Shown: positions 17,173-26,057, counted from the stretch's first letter. The stretch: DNA of 64,000 nucleotides from Desulfoluna limicola (GCF_021654575.1 NZ_AP024488.1:1984001-2048000); one strand, 5' to 3'. A program made the numbers and translations. The notes: a model not told the origin generated them from the letters alone.

Positions 17173-17937
17173 ATGACGACTAAGCAAACATGCCCCAAAT
17201 GCGATTTTGAGAACCCGAGCCAGAATCCGGAGTGCCTGCGGTGCGGTGTGATCTTTTCACGACTCAAACCGATGCAGGAGACGTCCCCAGAGCCCTCAAA
17301 AGGGCCGAAAAAGGCCCAAGGGCATGCTGCCTATGGGGAAGATACCCATATTACGTTTTACGAGCAGGAAGACGCTTCTTCGGGGATATTCTTTGCGGTG
17401 CTCAAGGGCGGTCTGCTGGTACTCCTCACGCTATGGGGCATCAAGCTGGCGGCCATCCCCCTCATCGAAGGGGGCGCAGGGAACTCGTTTCTTCACAACG
17501 TGAACCTCCCCTTCCACGAGGCCGGCCACCTGTTCTTCAGCCCCTTCGGCCGGGTGATCCACTCGTTGGGGGGCACCCTGGGCCAGCTTCTCATGCCGAT
17601 GATCTGCCTTCTCACCCTGCTTTTCAAACAGCGGGACCCCTTCGGGGCATCGGTCTGCCTCTGGTGGATCGGCGAGAACTTTCTCGACATCGCCCCCTAT
17701 GCCGATGACGCACGGCGCCTCTCGCTGCCCCTGCTCGGCGGCAACTTCGGCCACTCCTCCCCTTACGGGTTCCACGACTGGGAGTTTATCCTGACGGAAA
17801 CGGGTCTTCTGGCACAGGACCATGCCATTGCCGCGGGGTTCAAAGGGCTGGGCATCCTGCTGATGACGGCCGCCATTGCCTGGGGCGCCCACAGCATCTA
17901 CAAAAAGCACATCGAGCCACTAAAAGACAACTCGTAA
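17173..17937 (+). CDS. Zinc-ribbon membrane protein with HEAGH motif (possible M50-like peptidase)
   Basis: 254 residues from ATG 17173. The N-terminal zinc ribbon is CPKCDFENPSQNPECLRCGV (two CxxC pairs). A charged linker leads to several hydrophobic segments: FAVLKGGLLVLLTLWGIK around residue 75, then LGQLLMPMICLLTLLF, VCLWWIGENFLDIA and GLGILLMTAAIAWGA. Between the first two is NLPFHEAGHLFFSPFG; HEAGH fits the HExxH zinc site of M50 or related membrane proteases. A second ligand motif is not obvious, so catalytic activity is uncertain. ybaK follows 45 bases downstream, probably co-transcribed. Confidence 0.7.
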   Translation: MTTKQTCPKCDFENPSQNPECLRCGVIFSRLKPMQETSPEPSKGPKKAQGHAAYGEDTHITFYEQEDASSGIFFAVLKGGLLVLLTLWGIKLAAIPLIEGGAGNSFLHNVNLPFHEAGHLFFSPFGRVIHSLGGTLGQLLMPMICLLTLLFKQRDPFGASVCLWWIGENFLDIAPYADDARRLSLPLLGGNFGHSSPYGFHDWEFILTETGLLAQDHAIAAGFKGLGILLMTAAIAWGAHSIYKKHIEPLKDNS

Positions 17938-17982
17938 CACAATAAATCTAAGCACATTACAGAACAAACCTGGAGCAACACA

Positions 17983-18456
17983 TTGACACCTGCCATCAAC
18001 CTTCTGAAAAAGAAAAAAATCAAGCACAACGTACATAGCTTCAAACACGACCCCAACTTCGGCGCCTACGGCGATGAGGTGGTGGAAAAACTCGGTTTTG
18101 AGGCAGAGCGCGTCTTCAAAACCATCATCGTGGCCCTGGACGGCAATGGGAAGAACCTGTGCGGGGCCATCGTGCCCGTCACCGGCCTCACCGACCTCAA
18201 GCACGTGGCCAAAGCAGCAGGCGCGAAAAAAGCGGCCATGGCCGACCCCAAAGAGGCGGAACGGGCCACCGGCTACATCACCGGCGGCATCAGCCCCGTG
18301 GGCCATAAAAAGCGCATCCCCCTCCTCCTGGACGCCCAGGCCATGGACCACCCCACCATCATGGTGAGCGGAGGCAAGCGGGGCTTGGAACTCGAGCTCG
18401 CCCCCGAAGACCTCATCGCGGCCACCGGTGCCAAGGTGGCGAGCATTCACAAATAA
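17983..18456 (+). CDS. ybaK: YbaK/EbsC-type Cys-tRNA(Pro)/Cys-tRNA(Cys) deacylase
   Basis: Aminoacyl-tRNA editing enzyme that hydrolyses Cys mischarged on tRNA-Pro; 157 residues, the usual length. Family features are VFKTIIVALDG with the catalytic lysine, AIVPVTGLTDLKHVAKAAGA, ATGYITGGISPVGHKKRIP and MVSGGKRGLELELAPEDL. The start is a TTG at 17983 with CTGGAG 8-9 bases upstream; no ATG is available. It probably shares a transcript with the preceding membrane protein. The stop is followed at once by a short hairpin (CAAGGGCTGAGCCCCTGG) and a hairpin repeat. Confidence 0.9.
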   Translation: MTPAINLLKKKKIKHNVHSFKHDPNFGAYGDEVVEKLGFEAERVFKTIIVALDGNGKNLCGAIVPVTGLTDLKHVAKAAGAKKAAMADPKEAERATGYITGGISPVGHKKRIPLLLDAQAMDHPTIMVSGGKRGLELELAPEDLIAATGAKVASIHK

Positions 18457-18458
18457 CC

Positions 18459-18556
18459 AAGGGCTGAGCCCCTGGACCCCAGGTTCGCGAATGCTCACGG
18501 CCTTCGTTCCTCAGGCCGATCACATTCGCTGACGGGCTGCGCCCGTGGGGCACCGA
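18459..18556. repeat. Hairpin repeat module (loop TCGTTCCTC) at the ybaK 3' end
   Basis: 18460-18480 can form CAAGGGCTGAGCCCCTGG. Then GCGAATG at 18487 pairs with CATTCGC near 18525 around the conserved TTCGTTCCTCAGG loop. The final part, ACGGGCTGCGCCCGT, is a perfect 6-bp stem. The same three-part order occurs at 23500, 34950 and 37380. Confidence 0.75.
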
Positions 18557-18576
18557 CGCTGCTCTACATTATCGTC

Positions 18577-18827
18577 TAACCCGGATATTTCACGAGTTGA
18601 GTGCCCCCATATTCAAGGCATCAGAGCTGCAGATGTAGTTGTTTACCTCAATGCTCTGATAACGCAGAAGATGGGTGTACTCGGCTCGCCCGAAGGGTGA
18701 GAATAGCGAGCAGGAAACCGTGAATGACATGTTGTGTTTTAAAACACCTTAGTTTTTCACAACAACCATCAGTAATAACAGCCTGTTTTGTTGGTCTAAT
18801 TATTTTTTCATGAAATATCCGGGCTAA
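18577..18827. mobile_element. 251-bp element with 16-17-bp terminal inverted repeats
   Basis: Left end TAACCCGGATATTTCA (18577-18592); right end TGAAATATCCGGGCTAA (18811-18827), nearly exact inverse complements. The interior is AT-rich and non-coding. A further hairpin, CTAACCCTGCTG/CAGCGGGGTTAG, abuts the right end (18824-18855). No target duplication was identified. It looks like a non-autonomous transposable element or the joined ends of a deleted insertion sequence; I could not assign a family. Confidence 0.6.
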
Positions 18828-18953
18828 CCCTGCTGTTGAATACAGCGGGGTTAGACAGAAACCTCCGCTTTGCGATGCCTCACAGGGTTCACCTGCATAA
18901 CATGTTCATTGTAAACCCAACGGCACTCGATATTCTCAACCGGTGTCGGAATG

Positions 18954-19270
18954 CACACATGGCTCCCCGGTCATTCATGATTTGAAAGGTATCGAGCATA
19001 AAGGTTCGGCACCCACCCGACAGCAACGGCGCATCACGCAGCCGGGGAAGACGATATATCTAAAATCGTTGGTAAACACCACGGAACCACCACACATCGA
19101 TCCCGACAGCCCTTCCCCTTTTCAATCAGTAACGAAACCCACACATGGATCCCCCGGTCAGTCGTTATTCGAAAGGAGTCGAGCATAAAGGTTCGGCACC
19201 CACCCGACAGGAACGGCGCATCAGGCAGCCGGGGAAGACGATACAATTAAAGTCGTTATTAAACATGACG
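18954..19270. repeat. Family-C repeat, two tandem copies
   Basis: Two copies of about 130 bp (18954-19085 and 19141-19270) share ACACATGG(A/C)TCCCCCGG-like starts, TCGAGCATAAAGGTTCGGCA, CCCACCCGACAG, AACGGCGCATCA and GCAGCCGGGGAAGACGATA. The CCCCGG near the start is complementary to CCGGGG near the end. Single copies lie at about 24300-24405 and 37697-37800, with a partial copy at 26439-26475. Confidence 0.8.
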
Positions 19271-19457
19271 GGTTCAATCGCAATCACATTTCGAGTTGAT
19301 TTTCTCTGCAGTGTCTTCGCCATACTCGCAACCAAAAGCAACCAGATCAAAGCAGGCTTCATAAGAGTTATGATACCGTATCCTCAACACTAAGAAACGT
19401 GTGTAAGAATCTGGGTAATTACCAGCTATGGGGGGAGGCACAGCCCGCGGCGAACGC

Positions 19458-19545
19458 GATTGCACTTGGAGCCGAGGAACGAGGCTACAAGTGCAATCGC
19501 TATCAGCTTTCGAGGTGGCTCACCTCGCCGCCGGAGGCATGCTTT
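19458..19545. repeat. Hairpin repeat modules, inverted orientation, 3' of the FadB-like gene
   Basis: GCGATTGCACTTG (19458-19470) pairs perfectly with CAAGTGCAATCGC (19490-19502) around GCCGAGGAACGAGGC. The CGAGGTG/CACCTCG hairpin and GCCGCCGGAGGC follow. The repeat ends about 15 bases from the stop codon of the FadB-like gene. Confidence 0.8.
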
Positions 19546-19557
19546 CCCCACCATGAT

Positions 19558-21687
19558 TTAGTGATAAAAACCCACCCCAGATGCGGCCTTCTCACGCAAC
19601 AGGTCAGCCGGTTTGAAGCGGGGGCCATGCTGTTTTTCCAAGCTTTCCAATCGCTCCAGCATGGTGGACGGTCCCATGGCGTCGGCGTATCGAAAGGGCC
19701 CGCCGAGAAAGGGGGGAAAGCCAAGGCCGAGGATGGCCCCTAAGTCTCCGTCTTCTGGCGATGCGATAACGCCTTCCTGAAGGCAGAGAAACGCCTCGTT
19801 GATCATCATGAGGCTCACACGGTGCTGAAGCTCTTCCAGGTCCTCGTGTTTAGACGGCCTGGCGACGACGAGGTTTGCCAGATCTGAATTAAGCCGCCGT
19901 TGCCCCTTCTTCTTCCCTTTGGTGTAATCATAAAACCCTTTGCCGCTTTTCCGACCCAGGAAGCCTTTGGTATAGAGCCGGTCCAGGAGTGTTGCCCCCT
20001 GGATTTTCCGGTCCTCGCAATGGGGCCTCATCACCCCCGCCACATGCACCCCCACATCAATGCCCACCTCATCCACCAGGGTGACAGGCCCCACGGGAAA
20101 ACCGAACCGGGTCATGGCCTCATCCAGGACGTGGGGAGAAATACCTTCCTCCAGCAGAAGCATTACCTCGTTCATCATGATGGAGAAAATGCGGGTGGTG
20201 TAAAAACCGGGCCCGTCCTTTACCACAATGCAGGTCTTCCCCTGACGGATACCGACGTCAAAGGCCGTGGCGGTGACCCAGTCGGCGGTTTTGTCGGTGG
20301 TGATGATCTCCAGAAGCGGCATTTTGTGTACCGGGGAGAAGTAATGCATGCCGATGACGTTTTCAGGCCGACCGGCCCCTTGGGCAATGGCGGAGATTGG
20401 TAGCGAGGAGGTGTTGGAGGCAAAGATGGTCGTCTCGGAGGCGACCTCCTCCACATCCTTTAACATGGCCCGTTTCAGCTCCAGATCTTCAAACACGGCC
20501 TCCACCACCAAGTCGGTGTTTTTAAACGCCGCGTAATCGGTGCAGGGGATCACCCGCGCAAAGAAGGCATCCCGTTCAAAGGAGGTGATGGCCCCGGAGC
20601 GGCACCGCCTGTCCAACCCTCGCATCACCTCCTGGGCGCCCTTTGCCGCGGCCTCCAGGGTACGGTCCTTGAGAAGCGTCGTTTCTGCGATATCCGTCGA
20701 CACCCCGGCGATCCCGTGGCCCATGAGCCCTGCCCCGAGGATTCCCAGCTTCTTTACTGCCACAGGGGTTGCCTGGCAGGGGCTTTTCTTCCGGCTGTTC
20801 ATGGCGGAAAAAAGCGTGATGAGTGACCGGGATGAGGGCGTCACACCCAGTTGCCCGAATCGAACAACATCCTCCTGACCTCCCGACGCCACGCCGTGGG
20901 CATACCCATGCCGCACCGAGTCCAAAATCGCCAAAGGAGCCGGATAGTGGCCACGGGTCTGCTTCAACACCGCCTTCTCTGCCTGCTTGAAAACCAGAGA
21001 ACGCCCCAGGAAACCGGAGTCCAGCAGACGATTGACCAGAGTCCTCCGCCGTTTCTGAAGCTGGGTCATGCCGCCTTCCGCCAGCTTCAACGCCGCCTGA
21101 ACGGCGGCGTGCTTCAGGCTGTAACGGGCGACCACCGCATCCACGAGCCCTAGTTTCCTGGCTTTTTTGATGCGCACCGGCTTTCCGGTAAGCAGCAGGG
21201 GCAGAGCCTCGGGAAGGCCTATGAGACGAGTCAGCCGGTGAGTCCCACCGGCCCCGGGCATGAGACCCAGCGTTACCTCAGGAAAAGCAAAGATCGTGGC
21301 TGTTTCATCGGATGCCATCCGGTAACTGGCGGCCAAAGCCAGTTCAAGCCCGCCCCCCAGGCAATGCCCATGGATGGCACAGACAACGGGTTTCCCCAAA
21401 CCTGAAATACGTTTCAGCAAGGCGTTTCCGCGGGTAATAAAGGCCTGAAATTCAGGTTCATGGACCATGCTTTGAAGTTCCGCCAAGTCAGCTCCTGCCA
21501 CAAAGGACTTCTCCTTGGCGCTGATAATAACCAAGCCTTTTAAAGCGCCATCCGCCTCAAGCGTGTCCAGAAGCTGCTCCGCCTCGGCAAACAGGGCGGA
21601 GGACAAGGTGTTCACCGAGCTGTCGGCGCAGTCCATGGTGAGTACGGCGACCCCTTCGGGCCTTTTCTCCAGACTCAGGTGCTTCAT
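19558..21687 (-). CDS. 3-hydroxyacyl-CoA dehydrogenase/enoyl-CoA hydratase (FadB/FadJ-like)
   Basis: Bifunctional beta-oxidation enzyme, 709 residues, the size of FadJ/FadB alpha subunits. The N-terminal crotonase domain (about 1-200) has SFVAGADLAEL, the oxyanion loop HGHCLGGGLELALAASYR and FPEVTLGLMPGAGGTHRL with both catalytic glutamates. The NAD-binding domain starts around residue 305 (LGILGAGLMGHGIAG), followed by FASNTSSLPIS, the catalytic His in HYFSPVHKMPLLEII and VKDGPGFYTTRI. ATG 21687 is chosen over GTG 21693 because AGGAG is 7 bases away. The thiolase gene lies upstream on the same strand, separated by 430 bases that contain a MITE remnant. Expected substrates are fatty or aromatic acyl-CoAs. 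Confidence 0.92.
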   Translation of the reverse strand: MKHLSLEKRPEGVAVLTMDCADSSVNTLSSALFAEAEQLLDTLEADGALKGLVIISAKEKSFVAGADLAELQSMVHEPEFQAFITRGNALLKRISGLGKPVVCAIHGHCLGGGLELALAASYRMASDETATIFAFPEVTLGLMPGAGGTHRLTRLIGLPEALPLLLTGKPVRIKKARKLGLVDAVVARYSLKHAAVQAALKLAEGGMTQLQKRRRTLVNRLLDSGFLGRSLVFKQAEKAVLKQTRGHYPAPLAILDSVRHGYAHGVASGGQEDVVRFGQLGVTPSSRSLITLFSAMNSRKKSPCQATPVAVKKLGILGAGLMGHGIAGVSTDIAETTLLKDRTLEAAAKGAQEVMRGLDRRCRSGAITSFERDAFFARVIPCTDYAAFKNTDLVVEAVFEDLELKRAMLKDVEEVASETTIFASNTSSLPISAIAQGAGRPENVIGMHYFSPVHKMPLLEIITTDKTADWVTATAFDVGIRQGKTCIVVKDGPGFYTTRIFSIMMNEVMLLLEEGISPHVLDEAMTRFGFPVGPVTLVDEVGIDVGVHVAGVMRPHCEDRKIQGATLLDRLYTKGFLGRKSGKGFYDYTKGKKKGQRRLNSDLANLVVARPSKHEDLEELQHRVSLMMINEAFLCLQEGVIASPEDGDLGAILGLGFPPFLGGPFRYADAMGPSTMLERLESLEKQHGPRFKPADLLREKAASGVGFYH

Positions 21688-21831
21688 CCTCACTCTCCTG
21701 TTCCGTGCGGTTCAACAAACACATAAAATAATGAAATTTAACATATTGAAAACATGAGAAAACCATGCCAGACAAACGATACCTGAACTGCTTTGTTCTT
21801 AGGGTAAAAGCACTTTCAAAAGAGAGAATTG

Positions 21832-22078
21832 TTGTAACTATTCCGCTTGTGCCTCCGGCGGCCCTGCCGGGGGCCAAACTTTTGAAAAGTTTAACAAACA
21901 GGTTTTGAAAGCTATGTTGACAACTCAAGAGCGCCGATTGACTTAACAAATATCCATCTCCCTTCGCCTCATGCGCCCCTGCGGGGCGCATGAGGCGAAG
22001 GGAGATGGAACCGAAAAGTTTTTGCGGAGCTTTTTTCAAAAAGCGACCCGCCGGAGGCCAGCTCTTTGGAGTCACTTT
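21832..22078. mobile_element. MITE-family remnant carrying a long perfect palindrome
   Basis: The left end TTGTAACTATTCCGCTTG and the module GCCTCCGGCGGCCCTGCCGG, AAACTTTTGAAAAGTTT, ACAAACAGG (21832-21902) match the element at 27194. The right side ends in CCGCCGGAGG (22048-22058) without a recognisable terminal repeat. Between them lies the 57-bp palindrome at 21953-22009. The element separates the thiolase gene from the FadB-like gene. Confidence 0.6.
21953..22009. repeat. Perfect 27-bp inverted repeat with 3-base loop
   Basis: The left arm (21953-21979, starting TCCATCTCCC and ending TGCGCCCC) is the exact reverse complement of 21983-22009, with loop TGC. It has no T-tract, so it is not a standard terminator. 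It can extrude as a cruciform or form a very stable RNA hairpin. Confidence 0.95.
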
Positions 22079-22118
22079 GACCATAGAAGGCAATAGTAAG
22101 CTGAAGTCATAAAGCGCG

Positions 22119-23420
22119 TCAGGCCTGCTCAATCAGAATGGCGTTTCCCACCGCCCCGGCCGCACATCCCGCCACCAGACCAAAACGGCTGTTCTCCCGC
22201 ATCATGCGACGGCAGCAGGTACTCAGCAGCCGGCCACCGGTGGCTCCAAAGGGGTGCCCAAGGGAGAGCGACCCCCCGTGACGGTTGAGACGATCCATGG
22301 AGACCGCCCCCACGGCCTCATCATGCCCTAAATGCTCCCGGGCAAACGCTCTGGATTCAAGGCACTGGATGTTGGCCAGCATCTGCGCGGCAAAAGCCTC
22401 GTGGATCTCCAGAACCCCCACCTCACTCAAAGGGACCCCTGCCCTCTTGAGCACACCGGGAATGGCAAAGGCGGGTCCCAGGAGAAGCTCCTCCACAGGG
22501 TCCTGGGCGCTGTAGAAAAAATCCCGGATGTAGCCCATGGGGGTCAGCCCCATGGCCAGGGCCTTCTCCTCGCGCATCAGAAGGATCGCAGCCGCTCCGT
22601 CCGTCAAAAACGACGAGTTCCCGGCGGTGACGGTGCCGCATCCCTTTGCAAAGGCCGGCCGAAGCCCTGAGAGCTTTGCCGCATTGGCGTCCTTTCTCGG
22701 GCCGTTGTCACGACTCAGGACCGCCCCACTCTCGGGCACCACCACAGGGGTCACCTCTTCGTTCAGAACCCCCGTTTCCCATGCCGTTACCGCCCGACTG
22801 TGGGACATCTCGGCATAGAGGTCCTGATCTTCCCGGGAGATCCCCAGGCGGCTGGCCAGACGGTCGGCGTTCTGCCCCATAAGCATGCCGGTGGAATACT
22901 CGGCAATGGCCGGCGGTTCGGGCATGATAAAATCCAACGGGCGCATGGCCTTTAAGAGCCTCAGCTTGTCCATCAGCGTTTTTGGCCGTTTAAAAAGGGT
23001 CAGGTCCATGAGGAATTTCCGGTATTTCCTGGACACCCGGATGTCCGTATCGGAGAAGGTCTCCACCCCACCGGCGATAACCACATCAGCCTGCCCTGAG
23101 GCAATAAGAACCGCGCCATTTGTGATGGCCTGGTTGGAGGAGACACAGGCAAGGGTGCAGGTGTATGCCGGAACCGTCCGGGGGATACCCGCCCCCAAGG
23201 CAATCTCCCGTGCGACATTGGTGGTGGCGATGTCTGTTGCCACGCACCCCATGATCACCTGGTCCACATCTGCACCGGAGATCCCGGAACGGGCCACCAG
23301 ACCTTTTACGGCGAGCTGCCCCAAATGCCAGCCCATCAACGACGCATAGCCGGTCCCTGACCTCTGAAACGGAATACGGCAGCCCTCTACGATGGCCACC
23401 CGATTGCCCTGAATCGTCAT
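22119..23420 (-). CDS. Acetyl-CoA acyltransferase (thiolase), FadI-like
   Basis: Thiolase of 433 residues that cleaves 3-ketoacyl-CoA with CoA in beta-oxidation. The nucleophilic cysteine is in TCTLACVSSNQAI (about residue 95). The catalytic histidines are in EIHEAFAAQ and in NRHGGSLSLGHPFGATGGR. The last motif is VAGCAAGAVGNAILIE, the FadI-type form rather than the CxGGGxG of FadA. ATG 23420 is taken with GGAGG 11 bases upstream; GTG 23429 is too close to that site. It is upstream of the FadB-like gene, so the two should form one pathway unit. Confidence 0.92.
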   Translation of the reverse strand: MTIQGNRVAIVEGCRIPFQRSGTGYASLMGWHLGQLAVKGLVARSGISGADVDQVIMGCVATDIATTNVAREIALGAGIPRTVPAYTCTLACVSSNQAITNGAVLIASGQADVVIAGGVETFSDTDIRVSRKYRKFLMDLTLFKRPKTLMDKLRLLKAMRPLDFIMPEPPAIAEYSTGMLMGQNADRLASRLGISREDQDLYAEMSHSRAVTAWETGVLNEEVTPVVVPESGAVLSRDNGPRKDANAAKLSGLRPAFAKGCGTVTAGNSSFLTDGAAAILLMREEKALAMGLTPMGYIRDFFYSAQDPVEELLLGPAFAIPGVLKRAGVPLSEVGVLEIHEAFAAQMLANIQCLESRAFAREHLGHDEAVGAVSMDRLNRHGGSLSLGHPFGATGGRLLSTCCRRMMRENSRFGLVAGCAAGAVGNAILIEQA

Positions 23421-23463
23421 GGGGTTCACTGCCTCCTTCCATCAAAGCTGAGTGAAGAAACAT

Positions 23464-23565
23464 GCCTCCGGCGGCAAGGTGAGCCACCTTGAAAGCGGGT
23501 TGCGAATGCTTCGAGCCCTCGTTCCTCAGGCCCTCCACATTCGCTGACGGGCTGCGCCCGTGAAC
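23464..23565. repeat. Three-hairpin repeat just upstream of the thiolase gene
   Basis: GCCTCCGGCGGC, the hairpin AAGGTG-AGC-CACCTT and GAAAGCGGGTTGCGAATGC come first. The CCCTCGTTCCTCAGG loop hairpin closed by CATTCGC and the perfect ACGGGC-TGC-GCCCGT stem follow. It lies about 45 bases from the thiolase start codon, so any promoter must lie within or beyond it. Confidence 0.8.
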
Positions 23566-24965
23566 AACGGGTTAGGTAACATTCCCTTCTTCGTGGTTTT
23601 TCCCAACAATAGAGTCATAAAATCACAACGTTCATTGGAAAAGAGCCGCACAGGGGTGATGTAAATAAGCGATCAAGTGCTATGAATTCAAACTTCTTGG
23701 GTGCTTGAAGCCATCATTGGCCTGATTGATCTTATTGGTTCTCGGGGAAGCGATGGGCATTGTTACCCGTCGCGCTGGGGGCGAAAGGGTGTTTCCCGGG
23801 CGCGCCGTGCTCCGGCGCGGCTTTTTTTGCCAGGGCCATTTACAATCTGTGGCCGAAATGATGCGTGGTTTATACCTGATTCGAAGCCATTGCCCCTTAC
23901 ACTCTGGTGCACAAGTATCTCCGGGGGATAATGACTGACGCCGTAAGCTGGCATCTCTGATGCAAACAAAACTCGTGATACCTGAGGCTGAATAATGCCG
24001 ATAAAGCAAAAATGAAGGGTGGCGCTGCAGGCAGGGGAAGGATTCTTTCGAAGGGAGGAGCGCCACCAGATGGCTCGCAAAAACCTGTATAAAGGTCTCA
24101 TTTGCTGAGGCATTCCGGTTAACTCAGTAGGACATATTACCAGAGAAATGTCAACGAGATCGTCTCGTTGCCGAGGGGTATTGCATGCCGGTTATCAAGC
24201 AGCGAGGCGTTGATTTCTGTAATGAAAATTGGTGAACAAAAAGACACACAGAGTGATGGAAAAAACCGAAGAATAAGTCCCACACGACATGGTGTTGCCC
24301 ATATGGATCCCCGGTCACTCGAGTCCCGAATTGTGCCATGCATTCATCCGGCGGCATCTTCCCCGCAGTAACGGTTTACCAAGCAGCCGGGGAAGACGAT
24401 ACAGGGGATTAACCCGACGGTTGAATGCGTAACTCTCGAGGGGCACTATCGTCCTGCTGAATCAGTCATCTCCATAACCTGATGATTCATACAGTAAGTT
24501 GCCGGGTTAATATCTCCCCATTGCCATGCACCACGGCGCAGCCATGGAGCGAAAAGGTGGATGTGGCCCACTGAGGAGCAAAGGGCGGGAGCTTTCGCAA
24601 CACAGGCCCCAGAGGGTATACGCCACTGGGATATACTCCCCTGGCCATTGAAGGCCCCCAGATTTAAGCAAGAGCTATAGATGTTACGACACCGTATCCA
24701 CTGCCTCACAGAGTTTATGACAATGCCGGAGTAGCCCGATTCGAACGCCAATGCGATTTACCCTGAGGAACGAAGGGCGAAGCGCAATGGATCAGCTTTC
24801 AAGGTGGCTCACCTTGCCGCCGGAGGCCTTTTTTTAAGAACTGAATAGTTACCGTACTTATTTGCAACGTACGACGGATAACATTGCATTCAAGGCGAAT
24901 GCGGAAGCATCAGAGATGAAACAACGGCAGCCGAATCGCATTCGCAAAGCCGCTTTCAAGGTGGC
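23566..24965. other. 1.4-kb gene-free region with repeat copies
   Basis: No frame here looks like a protein. A family-C copy spans about 24300-24405 (ATGGATCCCCGGTCACTCG to CAGCCGGGGAAGACGATAC). Repeat hairpins appear at 24751-24850 (CCCTGAGGAACGAAGGG, then the AAGGTGGCTCACCTT hairpin, GCCGCCGGAGGC, and a MITE-type end CTGAATAGTTAC). The final hairpin (24951-24975) runs into the next gene. The section 23700-24290 shows no structure I can name. Confidence 0.55.
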
Positions 24966-26057
24966 TCACCTTGCCAGAGCAGAGAGGGCGGCGTCGTAGG
25001 TGGGGATGAGGTTTTTCCAGTCGTGAGCGTTCATGAGGCGTGCCAGCTCAACTGCGGATCCCGCCTTCTCACGGCAGGTCCCCAGAAGGCCTTCGAGCTT
25101 GACGATGCAGTCACGCCGACTGGTGTAGAGGTGGGCATCATGGAACGCCTCGGGAAGAATCTCCGGGTAGGCAAGACGTTTGGGCAGCAAGGGCAGGCAG
25201 CCGTGGGCCATGGCCTCCACCACGGAGATGCCGAAGTTCTCCTGAATGGCGGAGCTCACCACGATGGCCCCTCGCGCCAGCCAGGCGCGGTAGGCTTCGG
25301 CGCTCTCGCAGTAACCGAAATGAACCACCCTCTTCCCCAGCACCTTACGGGCTTCATGGAAGGGCGCTTCGGCTTTGCCGCCGGCCGTCTCCCCCAGGAG
25401 GGCCACGTTAAATGGAATCCCTTTGTCGGCAAGGACTCTCAAGGCATGGAGCGTGGCCGGAAAGTTCTTGTCGTAACTCCAGCGGTGATTCCAGACAACT
25501 AAGGGCGGATCCAGCTGCTTGGCCTCCGTATCCGGCATGACCGCAGGAAGGCTGCACCCTGGATGAATCACCATGGATTTCCCGGAAATGACGGTTTCAA
25601 GACCTGTGGGGCGGTAATCCGGAAACCGATTAAAAAAAGGGGTCAGGTTTTCAAGGAAGAGATCCCGATGATGGCAGGAGTTGAACACGACCCGGTCGGC
25701 GGCAAAGGCCGTGGTGACCTCCTGCATGACCAGACCCACATCCAGCGCCTGCCCTTTGGGCTGCGGATAGGTGAGCTGGCTTTCGTGCATGTAGACAAGT
25801 GCCGGAGGAAGGTTCGGTACCAACCCTTTAAGGCGGGCAAGATCCACCATGTTGGAGACGAGAATACCGTCAACGCCGGAGAGATCGGGCAGCGCTCCGG
25901 CATAGTGCAGCGCAGCCCCCCGCATGCGCCACTTCCAGTGCACCCCGGGCAGGGTGATCAGCTCGATGTCATGACGGCTGTGGGCCTTGAGCCCCTGGGC
26001 AAAGGCCTTGTGTGATCCGCTGAAATGGGGTTCTAAAAAGAGGAAACGACGGGGCAT
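24966..26057 (-). CDS. DUF3524/GT-B glycosyltransferase, homologue of tRNA-queuosine mannosyltransferase (QTMAN/GTDC1)
   Basis: 363-residue GT-B glycosyltransferase. The N-terminal half matches the DUF3524 domain of eukaryotic GTDC1: LEPHFSGSHKAFAQGL (human form EAFYGGSHKQL), LPGVHWKWRMRGAALHYA, LVYMHESQLTYPQP, ADRVVFNSCHHRDLFL and PDYRPTGLE. The C-terminal half is a GT4-like domain with VVWNHRWSYDKNF, HFGYCESAEAY and the nucleotide-sugar motif SSAIQENFGISVVEAMAHGCLPLLP. Eukaryotic GTDC1 adds mannose to queuosine in tRNA-Asp; by homology this enzyme may glycosylate Q34, but donor and acceptor are inferred. No queuosine biosynthesis gene is in the window. Its stop codon (TGA in AAGGTGAGCC) is provided by a hairpin repeat. 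Confidence 0.82.
   Translation of the reverse strand: MPRRFLFLEPHFSGSHKAFAQGLKAHSRHDIELITLPGVHWKWRMRGAALHYAGALPDLSGVDGILVSNMVDLARLKGLVPNLPPALVYMHESQLTYPQPKGQALDVGLVMQEVTTAFAADRVVFNSCHHRDLFLENLTPFFNRFPDYRPTGLETVISGKSMVIHPGCSLPAVMPDTEAKQLDPPLVVWNHRWSYDKNFPATLHALRVLADKGIPFNVALLGETAGGKAEAPFHEARKVLGKRVVHFGYCESAEAYRAWLARGAIVVSSAIQENFGISVVEAMAHGCLPLLPKRLAYPEILPEAFHDAHLYTSRRDCIVKLEGLLGTCREKAGSAVELARLMNAHDWKNLIPTYDAALSALAR

Noticed and set aside
23566-24750. Pseudogene in the 1.4-kb spacer
   Set aside because: No frame or chain of frames resembled a known protein; only repeat copies could be named.
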